Shown here: positions 39,717 through 50,087 of the stretch, piece by piece
Layout: the number at the start of each line of letters is the position of its first letter
How positions within the stretch are numbered: the stretch's first letter is position 1
Assembly: GCF_037094685.1 (NCBI RefSeq)
Contig: NZ_CP146614.1
Location: forward strand, 1,550,001 to 1,614,000
DNA length: 64,000 nucleotides
Origin: Massilia sp. METH4
Lineage (GTDB): Bacteria; Pseudomonadota; Gammaproteobacteria; Burkholderiales; Burkholderiaceae_D
Direction of reading: 5' to 3'
Translations under genes and position numbers: made by a program
Notes under the pieces: model-generated
The model's input: the letters and a program-made list of their open reading frames with translations, nothing else
Database searches by the model: none
Told to the model about the DNA's origin: nothing

Positions 39717-39729
39717 GGGGACTGTCCCC
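39717..39729. repeat. GGGGACTGTCCCC palindrome
   Basis: A single copy of the core found in the 29-bp array at 33050-33166, followed, as there, by TTTACAACA. It lies inside the putative RAYT element. Confidence 0.8.
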
Positions 39730-39814
39730 GAATTTTTACAACAGCCTTGAAAATCAATCAGTTGGGGCACGAGGCAATGGCTGAGCTGGTTGTATTACGA
39801 CAGAGTTGCGTGAA

Positions 39815-39833
39815 ACCGGGGTCAGACCCCGGT
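39815..39833. repeat. 19-bp ACCGGGGTC-A-GACCCCGGT palindrome
   Basis: A perfect palindrome around a central A, 25 bases beyond the RAYT stop codon. The 13-bp core is the same as the repeats inside the his-operon methyltransferase. The position resembles REP sequences that flank their RAYT gene. Confidence 0.85.
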
Positions 39834-39857
39834 CTGGGGAATATGGCGGTGGTGTAC

Positions 39858-40556
39858 TCAGATAGACTGCGGCTGCTTGAAGGGGCGGCCGCGCTTGGCG
39901 GGGAGGACTTGGCGCTTGGCTTTCTGTTCCAGGTCTTTCTTGTATTTGTCGGTGCCCAGCGGCCAGCCCTTCAGCACGGCCGCTTCGACCGTGGCGATCT
40001 CGGCGGCGGAAAGGTATTGGGCGGACAGTTCGATGTAGGCCGCTTCGCGCTGGAATGGCGTATTGCCGAGCGACCAATAAGCCGGGTGGTCGGTGACGGC
40101 CGGGTCGTTGCGGATGCCCGCGTGATGGGCATAGCTGGACCAAGGATACGTTTCGGCGGCCGCGGCCGGCGCCGCGCGCACGGGGACGTATTCGATGTAG
40201 CGGCAGCAGGTCAGCAGGAAATGGTCGGCGTCGACGACCGACGTCTTGTAGCGCCCGTGCCACAGCGTGCCGGCGCGGCCGTATTTCTGGTTGTAGTAAG
40301 GCACATAGCAGCGGCCCAGCCATTGCATCATCTGCCCCAGCCCATCCTCGTCGGCGGGTGTAGCGAGCAGGTGGAACTGGTCCGGCAACAGCGCGTATGC
40401 ATGGATCGCCACCTTGTACGTGCGGGCCGCCGCGCGCAGCCAGCCGAGGAAGATCGTGTAATCGTCCGTATCCTGGAACACCGGCTGGCCGTTCAGGCCG
40501 CGCTGGATGATATAGTGGGGCTGCGAGGGAACGATGAAGCGGGGCAGGCGGGCCAT
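39858..40556 (-). CDS. REP-associated tyrosine transposase (RAYT, IS200/Y1-like)
   Basis: A 232-residue single-strand DNA transposase-like protein. RAYTs are thought to mobilise short palindromic repeats. The family frame is clear: PHYIIQRGLNGQPVF (13-27), HAYALLPDQFHLLATP (52-67), GTLWHGRYK (96-104) and RYIEYVPVRA (119-128), which holds candidate catalytic tyrosines Y120 and Y123, then TYPWSSY. The HUH position reads Gln60-Phe-His62, so the first metal-binding His is replaced, which is unusual. The C-terminus is Lys/Arg-rich. The ATG at 40556 begins the conserved MARLPRFIVP; an upstream start lacks support. Confidence 0.88.
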   Translation of the reverse strand: MARLPRFIVPSQPHYIIQRGLNGQPVFQDTDDYTIFLGWLRAAARTYKVAIHAYALLPDQFHLLATPADEDGLGQMMQWLGRCYVPYYNQKYGRAGTLWHGRYKTSVVDADHFLLTCCRYIEYVPVRAAPAAAAETYPWSSYAHHAGIRNDPAVTDHPAYWSLGNTPFQREAAYIELSAQYLSAAEIATVEAAVLKGWPLGTDKYKKDLEQKAKRQVLPAKRGRPFKQPQSI

Positions 40557-40657
40557 GGCGATGCGAATCGAACGAAAGCCGCATGATACCGCGGCCGCGA
40601 GCACCCTGTCCCCGATTATTATGGAAAATTAAAATTTCCCTGTGACTCTGTCCCTGA

Positions 40658-41338
40658 TCAGGACAAATTGAAGCTGGTGGACAGGCTGTACCCCTCGCCG
40701 TACGCGCTGCGCAGCGGCAAGTCCTGCCCCAGGCCCGTTCTGGCCTTCTTGCGCAGCCGGTAAACCAGCATGTCGACGCGGCGGCCGGCATCCGGATCGT
40801 CGCCGCCAATGCCGGCGACGATTACCTGCCGCGGCACGGGGCGCGTATTGATCGTCAGCAGGTGCAGGAAGTTGCACTCCTTTTCCGTCAGCGTGATCGC
40901 CTGCCCTTGCAGCTCCAGCTGGCGGGCGGCCAGGCGCAGCGTCCACTTGCTCGGCGCGGGAGCGGCTTCCTGCGGGCCCACGCGGCGGTCCAGCGCCTCG
41001 ATATGGGCAGCCAGCTCCGGGAACTTGATCGGCTTGGTCAGGTAATGGTCCGCGCCCAGGCGCAGCCCGAGGATGCGGCTGTCGAAATTCACGCGTCCCG
41101 TCAGCACCAGCAAGCCGATCTGTGGGTACAATTGACGCATCCTCGGTATCACATTGATACCATCCTCGTCGGGAAGGCCGAGGTCCAGTACGACGACGCC
41201 AACATTACCCTGGCTTAGCGCGGACCACATTTCGCCGGCGTTATTGGTAATGCTGACGACGTGTCCCATTTCCCCAAGGTAATCCGCCATTTCTTCGGCG
41301 TATTCCAGGTTGTCTTCCACGATCAGTATTTGCGTCAT
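40658..41338 (-). CDS. OmpR-family response regulator
   Basis: A 226-residue regulator: receiver domain with phosphoacceptor Asp52 (VVVLDLGLPDEDG), Thr79 and Lys101, then a winged-helix DNA-binding domain (about 128-220, ending GEGYSLSTSFNLS). It is preceded by the cognate kinase gene and a SNF2 ATPase on the same strand. A 10-bp inverted repeat lies in the 69-bp gap upstream. The stop codon is two bases from the end of the RAYT element, so the last residues may have been changed by insertion. Confidence 0.92.
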   Translation of the reverse strand: MTQILIVEDNLEYAEEMADYLGEMGHVVSITNNAGEMWSALSQGNVGVVVLDLGLPDEDGINVIPRMRQLYPQIGLLVLTGRVNFDSRILGLRLGADHYLTKPIKFPELAAHIEALDRRVGPQEAAPAPSKWTLRLAARQLELQGQAITLTEKECNFLHLLTINTRPVPRQVIVAGIGGDDPDAGRRVDMLVYRLRKKARTGLGQDLPLRSAYGEGYSLSTSFNLS

Positions 41339-41360
41339 CGATGGCCATTTTTTATGTTGT

Positions 41361-41395
41361 TTCGTTACTCAAAGAATTATCACGGGAGTAACGAA
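41361..41395. promoter_or_regulatory. 10-bp inverted repeat between kinase and regulator genes
   Basis: TTCGTTACTC (41361-41370) and GAGTAACGAA (41386-41395) are exact inverted repeats with a 15-base A/T-rich spacer. They lie between the kinase stop and the regulator start codon. It could be an operator for autoregulation or an mRNA stem that sets regulator levels. Confidence 0.5.
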
Positions 41396-41407
41396 GAGGT
41401 GCAAGCT

Positions 41408-42418
41408 TTACACAGTGACTGGAAGCCAAATCCGGAACTTCTTGCCGCTTTCCGGCAAGTTTTGGACGCCCAGCGTGCCGCCATGCACCTCAATGACGGC
41501 TTTTGCCATATACAAACCGATTCCAGACCCGGGCACTGCCGCGGCGGCGCTGCCACGGTAACCCTTGTCGAATACCCGGGCCAGTTCGGCGTCGGGAATC
41601 GCCGGGCCGCCATCGGCCACGGTAAATTCGATACCGCCTTCGGCGGCCTTGCCCGTCTGAAGGACGATCGGTGAATCGGGCGGCGTGTACTTGATTGCAT
41701 TGTCGAGCAGCACGTCGAGGCACATCCGCATGCCTTCCGGATCGGCACGCACCCAGGCCGGCGCATTGCCCGCCTCAACGCGGATGGCCGGGCGCCGCGG
41801 GCGCGCATGCGCCGCCGCCGCTTCCAGCAGGGCGGCCGGCGCGATGCCGTTCTCGCGCGGCCGCCGGCCGATCGCCGCCAGCCGTTCGGGCGACAGGTAT
41901 TCGTCGACCATGGCCAGCAGCCGGTCCACTGCGCCCTGGATCTTGTGATAGCGCTTCGTCGTGCCTTCGTCGTGGCCGCGATCGGTCATCACGAGGCGCT
42001 GGATGGCGCCATCGATCGTGGCCAGCGGCGCACGGAATTCATGCGACAGCATCGAGGCGAACTTTTTCTGCTGGCGCTCCAGTTCGCGGCGCGCCGTGAT
42101 GTCGCGCACCACGCCGACCAGGCGCCCATCCGGCACCACCGTCGATTCGATCTCGAAGGCGGCACCTTCCAGCTCCACCTCGCGCAATACGGTGCGGCGC
42201 GTCTCGTCCCCCTGGCGCAGACGCTCCAGCCGCGCCGGCAGATCGGCCAACAACGGTTCGGCGAGCGCCTGGGCTTGGGCCAGCACTGCCTCCGCCGCCC
42301 AGCCGAACCGCCGCGCCGCGGCCGGGCTCACGTACAGCAAGCGCCCGGAGTCACAGTCGAGCATCCAGTGGATATCGGTGCCATGCTCCAGCAGCAGTTG
42401 ATAGTCCGCCCCGTTCAT
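41408..42418 (-). CDS. Soluble PAS-domain sensor histidine kinase
   Basis: A 336-residue kinase without any transmembrane segment, so the signal is probably cytosolic. An N-terminal PAS domain (about 4-110, ending GVVRDITARRELERQQKK) precedes the HisKA helix with phosphoaccepting His126 (SMLSHEFRAP) and an HATPase domain with N-box LLDNAIKYTPPD and glycine box GSGIGLYMAKAV. The ATG at 42418 shares one base with the SNF2 stop (TGATG); a TTG one codon earlier is less likely. The regulator is encoded next. Confidence 0.92.
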   Translation of the reverse strand: MNGADYQLLLEHGTDIHWMLDCDSGRLLYVSPAAARRFGWAAEAVLAQAQALAEPLLADLPARLERLRQGDETRRTVLREVELEGAAFEIESTVVPDGRLVGVVRDITARRELERQQKKFASMLSHEFRAPLATIDGAIQRLVMTDRGHDEGTTKRYHKIQGAVDRLLAMVDEYLSPERLAAIGRRPRENGIAPAALLEAAAAHARPRRPAIRVEAGNAPAWVRADPEGMRMCLDVLLDNAIKYTPPDSPIVLQTGKAAEGGIEFTVADGGPAIPDAELARVFDKGYRGSAAAAVPGSGIGLYMAKAVIEVHGGTLGVQNLPESGKKFRIWLPVTV

Positions 42419-45400
42419 CAATCCACCAGCGGCGCGAAGATCTGCTGCAGGTCTTCCTGCGTCAGCGCCATCTTCTGCGATTCGCCCTCGGCCAGCACGG
42501 ATTGCGCCAGGTCGGCCTTCTTCTGTTGCAGGACCTGGATCTTTTCTTCCAGCGTGCCCTTGGCGATCAATTTATAGACGAACACCGGCTTGTCCTGCCC
42601 GATGCGCCAGGCACGGTCGGTGGCCTGCTGCTCGGCGGCCGGGTTCCACCACGGGTCGTAGTGGATCACCGTGTCGGCGGCCGTCAGGTTCAGGCCCACG
42701 CCGCCCGCTTTCAGGCTGATCAGGAAGATCGGCACGGCCCCCTGCTGGAACGCCGCCACCTGGGCGCCGCGGTCGCGCGTTTCGCCCGTCAGTAGCGCGT
42801 ACGGGATGTCGCGTGAATCGAGCTCTTCCTGGATCAGTTCCAGCATCGACGTGAACTGCGAGAACACGAGAATCTTGCGTTTTTCTTCCAGCAAGTCTTC
42901 CAGCATCTGCATCAGGTCGGCCAGCTTGGCCGAGCCGGCCGCCTGTTGCTTGCGGGTCGACAGCGACTTGACCAGCCGCGGATCGCAGCAGACCTGGCGC
43001 AGTTTCAGCAGGGCTTCCAGGATCACGATCTGGCTGCGCGCCACGCCCTTGCGGTCGATTTCCTCGCGCACTTTCTGATCCATGGCCAGCCGCACGGTTT
43101 CGTAGAGGTCGCGCTGGGCGCCCGTCAACTCCACCTTGCGCACCATTTCCGTCTTCGGCGGCAATTCTTTCGCCACGCAGTCCTTGGTACGGCGCAGCAG
43201 GAATGGCTTGATGCGGCGGTTCAGCAAGGTCCTGCGCTGCGGGTCGTCCTGCCGCTCGATCGGATGGCGGAATTGCGAATTGAACGATTTTTCGTCGCCC
43301 AACAAGCCCGGGAGCAGGAAGTGGAATTGCGACCACAGCTCGCCCAGGTGGTTTTCCAGCGGCGTGCCGGACAGGCACAGCCGGTGCTTCGCGCGCAGCA
43401 GGCTGGCACTTTGGGCCGCCTTCGAGCGGGTGTTCTTGATGTAGTGCGATTCGTCCAGGATCACGAGGTGGAAATCGTGCTCGCGCAGCTTTTCCTCGTC
43501 GCGCGGCAGCAGCGCATACGTCGTCAGCACCAGGTCCGCTTCCGGGATCTTGTCGAACAGCTCGGCGCGGTCCTTGCCTTGCAGCAGCAGCGTCTTCAGG
43601 CTGGGGGCGAAGCGGGCCGCCTCGTCCTGCCAGTTGCCCATCAGCGAGGTAGGGGCGATGACGAGCGTGGGGTGTGTCATCCGGCCCGATTCCTTCTCGA
43701 CCAGGATGTGCGCCAGCGTCTGCACCGTCTTGCCCAGGCCCATGTCGTCGGCCAGAATGCCGGCCAGGCCGTATTCGCGCAGGAACTGCATCCACGACAA
43801 GCCTTCGGTCTGGTAGTCGCGCAGCGTGGCTTGCAGCCCGGCGGGCGTGGCGACGCGTTTCACCGACGAGAACTGGTTCAGCCGGCGGCCCATCTCGCGC
43901 AGCTCCTCGCCACCCGTCCAGTGGAAATTGCCCGTGCGCGCCAGTTCATCCAGCCGCGCCGCGTCCAGCGTGCTCATGCGGACGCTATGTCGGATCTTGT
44001 CGTTGAAGTACAGCTCGCCCAGGGTGGCCAGGATGGGTTTGACCCGTGCCCAGGGCAGCGCCACGCGGGTGCCGCCGGGCAGCGTGGCCAGCATCTGGTC
44101 CGTTTCGCCGTGCGCCGACAAGGCCCTGGAGGAAAAATCGTTCGGCATGGTGCGGATCATCTGCACGAGCACCGGCAGCAGCGGCACGCGCTCCTCGCCC
44201 ACCGTGATGCCCAGTTCCAGCTCGAACCAGGCGTTGCCCGTCTCCGCGCCCTCTTCCTCGATCTCGGCATACCACTCGTCGACCGCCGCCATGTCGTAGC
44301 GGTATTTCGACGTTTTCTCGACTTGCCAGCCTTCCGCCTTCAGGGCATCGATGCCCGATTCGGCGAAGCGGATCCAGTCGGCCTGGCTGGCCAGCAGCAA
44401 GCCGCCGCGCACCGACGACAGCGGCAGCGCCGTGGGCTTGCGGAAGCCCAGCTGCGTCAGCGTTTCCAGCGCCGCAGTCTCGGCCGCCTCGTTGCGCACG
44501 ATGATCTCGGTGACTTCGCCGCGCTGGCGCACCACGCGCTGCGACGGGTCGAACGACACCCGCTCGCCGTCGTAGTCGTACGACAGCACCGCGTAGTCAT
44601 GCCATTTCTGCGCCGTGCCATCGGACAGTTGCGCCGCATCGAGCACGAGGATGGGCCGCGGCTTGACGTCTTCGCGCAGGCGCTGCGGCAGCGGCTGCGG
44701 CAGCGGCATCAGTTGCTGCAAGCCGTGCGCCAGCAGCAGCTGCGACACCCTCATTTTGTCGTTCGGCATCAGCAATGGAGCCTGAGCAACGAGGGCCTGC
44801 AATTCGGCCAGCGGAATGTCGGCGCCGCCCTGGTTCAGGTGCAGCACGCCGCACGACAGATTGTCGATATACCATGGCGGTTCCGTCGGCAGCATGTAGT
44901 CGATCTGGTCCGCACCCGCGTGGCGGGTATCTTCGGGGGCCTCGACTTTCCAGCCCAGCCGCAGGCCCTTGCCCTCCTCGCGCCAGGCGAGGTTCGCGGT
45001 GCGTTGCTGGCCGGCCTTCATCGGGTAGACGAGGCCGTTGCCGACGTCGGCCCACGAGTTCGCCCACAGCAGTTTTTCCTGTTCGGACAGCATCTGCAGC
45101 AGCGCCGCGCCGATCTTGCCCCGCGGTTCCGTGGCGCTGCCCGTTGGCGAATTCGGCCCGGTGCGCATGGCAACGAAGAAGCGCACCAGGTCTTCGTCTC
45201 CCGGCTCGAGGAAAGGCGGCGGGGCGGACAGCAGTGAAAACACTTCATTGACGGGGCTGGCGGCGGCCACGTCGCCGTTCGGGCGCAGGCGTGCCTTGTA
45301 CAGTGCCAGCGCCACGTGGCGTCCACCGGACGTGGGCGCAAGAACGTAGATCAGCTTGTAGCTCGTTTGCTTCGGATCGGGATCGACCGGTGCCAGTTTC

Positions 45401-45546
45401 GCCTTCGGGTGCGCCGCCGCGTCGACGCGCTGCAACCAGATGGCGACCGCGTACGGCAGCTGGGTGGCCGGCGGGCTGGCAGGAGCGGTGGCGGGGGCGG
45501 CGGGAGTTGCGGGAGCTTCGTCGCGGGTCAAATCCATTGGTCGCAT
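42418..45546 (-). CDS. SNF2-family DEAD/DEAH-box helicase
   Basis: A 1042-residue SF2 ATPase, the second SNF2 protein of the window. The motor is C-terminal: Walker A DDMGLGKT (600-607), DESH box (698-701), SGTPLENHLGELWSQF, and the C lobe with DPWWNPAAEQQATDRAWRIGQ (in part). The N-terminal 560 residues begin with an Ala/Pro-rich stretch and include no named domain I can place. It is the first gene of a coupled trio with a PAS kinase and response regulator, an uncommon partner set. A second ATG three codons in (45537) is an alternative start. Confidence 0.92.
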   Translation of the reverse strand: MRPMDLTRDEAPATPAAPATAPASPPATQLPYAVAIWLQRVDAAAHPKAKLAPVDPDPKQTSYKLIYVLAPTSGGRHVALALYKARLRPNGDVAAASPVNEVFSLLSAPPPFLEPGDEDLVRFFVAMRTGPNSPTGSATEPRGKIGAALLQMLSEQEKLLWANSWADVGNGLVYPMKAGQQRTANLAWREEGKGLRLGWKVEAPEDTRHAGADQIDYMLPTEPPWYIDNLSCGVLHLNQGGADIPLAELQALVAQAPLLMPNDKMRVSQLLLAHGLQQLMPLPQPLPQRLREDVKPRPILVLDAAQLSDGTAQKWHDYAVLSYDYDGERVSFDPSQRVVRQRGEVTEIIVRNEAAETAALETLTQLGFRKPTALPLSSVRGGLLLASQADWIRFAESGIDALKAEGWQVEKTSKYRYDMAAVDEWYAEIEEEGAETGNAWFELELGITVGEERVPLLPVLVQMIRTMPNDFSSRALSAHGETDQMLATLPGGTRVALPWARVKPILATLGELYFNDKIRHSVRMSTLDAARLDELARTGNFHWTGGEELREMGRRLNQFSSVKRVATPAGLQATLRDYQTEGLSWMQFLREYGLAGILADDMGLGKTVQTLAHILVEKESGRMTHPTLVIAPTSLMGNWQDEAARFAPSLKTLLLQGKDRAELFDKIPEADLVLTTYALLPRDEEKLREHDFHLVILDESHYIKNTRSKAAQSASLLRAKHRLCLSGTPLENHLGELWSQFHFLLPGLLGDEKSFNSQFRHPIERQDDPQRRTLLNRRIKPFLLRRTKDCVAKELPPKTEMVRKVELTGAQRDLYETVRLAMDQKVREEIDRKGVARSQIVILEALLKLRQVCCDPRLVKSLSTRKQQAAGSAKLADLMQMLEDLLEEKRKILVFSQFTSMLELIQEELDSRDIPYALLTGETRDRGAQVAAFQQGAVPIFLISLKAGGVGLNLTAADTVIHYDPWWNPAAEQQATDRAWRIGQDKPVFVYKLIAKGTLEEKIQVLQQKKADLAQSVLAEGESQKMALTQEDLQQIFAPLVD

Positions 45547-45701
45547 CGTTGTAATCAGGACGGTTCAAAAACAGCAACATGCAATATTATCCGCCAACGG
45601 CCTTCCTGTGTTTGCTCATCTTCTAACTTATGTTCCAACTTATCGGCATCCATGCCATGACGGGGTGAGCTCCTGTATGATGGAAGGCTTGTCTGTTGAG
45701 A

Positions 45702-48059
<2,358 letters not shown>

Positions 48060-48114
48060 GGGACAACCGGATCCTGGCCGTGGCGCGAGGCGCTGCCCGC
48101 GCGCGGCAGCGCTA

Positions 48115-48657
48115 TCAGGAATCCTTCAGGCTCAACAGGCGGCCCGCCACGCGGGCCAGCGCGTAGAGCGCCAGCGACATCACGGCCGACGACAGGATCA
48201 GCACGCTGGCCCAGGCCAGCTCGTCGTGCCGTTGCAGCGCCAGCGTGCCGCTCACCAGCGTCGGCACCTGGATGGCGGCAATGATCAGCATCGCCACGGC
48301 TTGCCGCCGGTAAGTCGTTACGCGGGCCGGGGCGTGCGTGAAAATGTCGCGCGCCTCCCCTTTCGGTGCGCGCCACAGCATCCAGCTCATCGAGTGGCCA
48401 GCCAGTTTCCAGCCGGCGGCGGTGGGCGCTTCCGCATAGTGCGGGTCTTCGATCTCCCGGGTGGAAGCGAAGTCGATCCGGTAATCATGGGGTTCCGGCA
48501 AGTCGCGGCAAAACGTGTAGATGCCGAACGGCGCCACCGACTCCAGGTGCAGGCCCTGGGCCGACTGGGCTTCCAGCCACCGTTCGATGCGCTCGGGATG
48601 CCACGCGGCGCCCAGCTTGAACTTCCTGACCCGCGTCGTGCACTGGTCCCCTTTCAT
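48115..48657 (-). CDS. DUF2812 membrane protein
   Basis: A 180-residue protein with a DUF2812-type soluble domain (KFKLGAAWHPERIERWLEAQ, then a Gly-Leu-His-Leu motif) and two C-terminal transmembrane helices (about residues 118-140 and 145-170). The function is unknown. I start at the ATG 48657 because AGGAG is eight bases upstream; another ATG two codons earlier is too close to it. It is paralogous to the next gene and the last of a padR-led operon. Confidence 0.8.
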   Translation of the reverse strand: MKGDQCTTRVRKFKLGAAWHPERIERWLEAQSAQGLHLESVAPFGIYTFCRDLPEPHDYRIDFASTREIEDPHYAEAPTAAGWKLAGHSMSWMLWRAPKGEARDIFTHAPARVTTYRRQAVAMLIIAAIQVPTLVSGTLALQRHDELAWASVLILSSAVMSLALYALARVAGRLLSLKDS

Positions 48658-48742
48658 CCGCATATCTCCTGTGCCAATTTCAGAGAGCGCTACCAGCGAA
48701 TCATGGTAGCACGGAGGCAACTATGCATTGCAGCACAAACGG

Positions 48743-49282
48743 CTACTGTGCGGGGTCGCGCAAAGCGCGGATGCGCGCCCTCAGCCGTGCAAAAGCATAT
48801 GCACTGTAGACGGCGACGGCGAGGCATACCGGTGCGGTGACTTTGTCGAGCCCGGAGAGCGGCTCACCGGTGATCAGGTTGGTGACGGGTTTGGACAGCG
48901 CCAGCGCCAGCGCGACCAGAATCAGCGCGGTGGTCTTGGCAAGCCGTTCGTACTTGAGCGCGCGCGATGGTGCATCGGTGAACAACTCTGCCGCATCGGC
49001 CCGCTCATTGCACCAGAAATAGGTATTGGCACGCTGGGCCGCCATGCGCCAGCCGGCATCGGTCAGCAGTTGCAGATAGTCGACATCGACTCGCGGCCCG
49101 GCCGCCACGTCGAGTCGATAGCTGATGCGCAGGGGAGCGCCGCGCCGGAACACATAGCGGCCGAACGGCTTCGCGGAGACGAGATGCAGGCCTTCGGTCG
49201 CCATCCGCTCCAGCCAGCGTTCGATCCGCTCGTCGTTCCACCCACCCGTGAAATTCCATTTAGTCACCAATTCCGTGCCCAT
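48743..49282 (-). CDS. DUF2812 membrane protein, paralogue
   Basis: A 179-residue paralogue of the neighbouring protein: WNFTGGWNDERIERWLERMATEGLHL parallels its N-terminus (in part), then FWCNERADAAELF and two C-terminal transmembrane segments (about 110-128 and 135-160). The start at 49282 has GGGAG at a good distance. It lies 13 bases after padR, so the two are cotranscribed. DUF2812 genes are often found beside PadR regulators, which supports a regulator/effector pair. Confidence 0.82.
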   Translation of the reverse strand: MGTELVTKWNFTGGWNDERIERWLERMATEGLHLVSAKPFGRYVFRRGAPLRISYRLDVAAGPRVDVDYLQLLTDAGWRMAAQRANTYFWCNERADAAELFTDAPSRALKYERLAKTTALILVALALALSKPVTNLITGEPLSGLDKVTAPVCLAVAVYSAYAFARLRARIRALRDPAQ

Positions 49283-49295
49283 ATGTCTCCCTATT

Positions 49296-49610
49296 TCACT
49301 TGTTTTCCAGGACATGCCGGCCGTGGCGCACCATCGCTTCCAGCCGGTCCAGTTGCGCCGCCGCGGCTGCGCGCCCCTGCGCCGTGATCCGGTAGTACTT
49401 GCGCCGCTCTTCCTCGCCCGCCTTTTCGATCAAGCCCTGCTTTTCCAGCGCGGCAAAGGCGCCATACAGCGTGCCCGGCCCGATCCGGACCCTTCCGCCG
49501 CTCGCCTGCTCGACCTGCTGCATCACGGCATAGCCGTGCGACGGCTGGTCGAGTGCGAGCAACAGGTAATAACTCGCTTCCGACAACGGCAGCAGCCTGG
49601 CAATATCCAT
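49296..49610 (-). CDS. PadR family transcriptional regulator
   Basis: A 104-residue PadR repressor. The winged helix reads SEASYYLLLALDQPSHGYAVMQQVEQ, then RIGPGTLYGAFAALEKQGLIEK, and YYRITAQGR. The short C-terminal helix is for dimerisation. PadR proteins usually repress their own operon and are released by ligand. A palindrome that could be the operator lies 14 bases upstream of its start. It leads the two DUF2812 genes. Confidence 0.92.
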   Translation of the reverse strand: MDIARLLPLSEASYYLLLALDQPSHGYAVMQQVEQASGGRVRIGPGTLYGAFAALEKQGLIEKAGEEERRKYYRITAQGRAAAAAQLDRLEAMVRHGRHVLENK

Positions 49611-49624
49611 CGCTTCTCCTTCAC

Positions 49625-49643
49625 TATATCGTGACCCGATATA
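49625..49643. promoter_or_regulatory. Candidate PadR operator
   Basis: TATATCG (49625-49631) and CGATATA (49637-49643) form a perfect inverted repeat with a 5-base spacer, within 35 bases of the padR start codon. Size and symmetry fit a PadR dimer site and autorepression; binding is inferred. Confidence 0.6.
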
Positions 49644-49763
49644 TCGGCAGCCATAATAGCACCCAGCCGGGGAGGATCGTCACGCCCCGGCCCTGTCCTG
49701 CAGCGGGCGCTGGAATGCCTGTAAAATGCCGCTATCCGACATTTTTCTTTTTTCGAGGCAGCT

Positions 49764-50087
49764 ATGAGCGACGTACAACAGTGGATCAAGGAAACCGTGA
49801 CCAGTACCCCGGTGGTGCTGTTCATGAAAGGTACCGCGCAATTCCCGCAATGCGGCTTCTCCGGCCGTGCGATCCAGATCCTGAAGGCGTGCGGCGTCGA
49901 GAACATCGCCACCGTGAACGTGCTGGAAGACGCGGAAGTGCGCCAGGGCATCAAGGAATACTCGAACTGGCCGACCATCCCTCAGCTGTATGTGCGCGGC
50001 GAGTTCATCGGCGGTTCCGACATCATGAGCGAGATGTATGAATCGGGCGAGCTGAAGGCGCTGCTGGCCAATAACGGTCAACAGTAA
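49764..50087 (+). CDS. grxD: Monothiol glutaredoxin Grx4 family
   Basis: A 107-residue CGFS-type glutaredoxin (Cys30 in PQCGFSGRA) that carries and delivers 2Fe-2S clusters, often with a BolA-family partner (compare 25356-25595). [19 protein letters not shown] is the glutathione-binding part. It is divergent from padR, with a ribosome site GAGG upstream. The stop shares a base with the ubiX start (TAATG). Confidence 0.95.
   Translation: MSDVQQWIKETVTSTPVVLFMKGTAQFPQCGFSGRAIQILKACGVENIATVNVLEDAEVRQGIKEYSNWPTIPQLYVRGEFIGGSDIMSEMYESGELKALLANNGQQ

Larger units (their letters stand above)
39427..39857. other. Repeat-rich gap between gltB and the RAYT gene
   Basis: No gene is credible in these 431 bp. 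It should hold the gltB promoter near 39440-39540. Beyond that is repeat material: two direct copies of AAATTTAAAT followed by RGGGWCRGAGT (39538 and 39586, 48 bp apart), GAATTAATTC at about 39560-39569, GGGGACTGTCCCC (39717-39729) and a 19-bp palindrome (39815-39833). Confidence 0.7.
39596..40655 (-). mobile_element. Putative RAYT-bearing element bounded by 11-bp inverted repeats
   Basis: AGGGACAGAGT at 39596-39606 is matched by its exact reverse complement ACTCTGTCCCT at 40645-40655. Between them are only the transposase gene and short palindromes. The right end lies two bases from the stop codon of the neighbouring response regulator. I infer that these 1060 bp moved or expanded as a unit; no target duplication is evident. 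Confidence 0.6.

Noticed and set aside
42946..45237. Open frame of 763 codons on the plus strand
   Set aside because: Antisense shadow of the SNF2 ATPase gene. Similar shadows over murA, hisD, tex and the S9 peptidase were rejected for the same reason.
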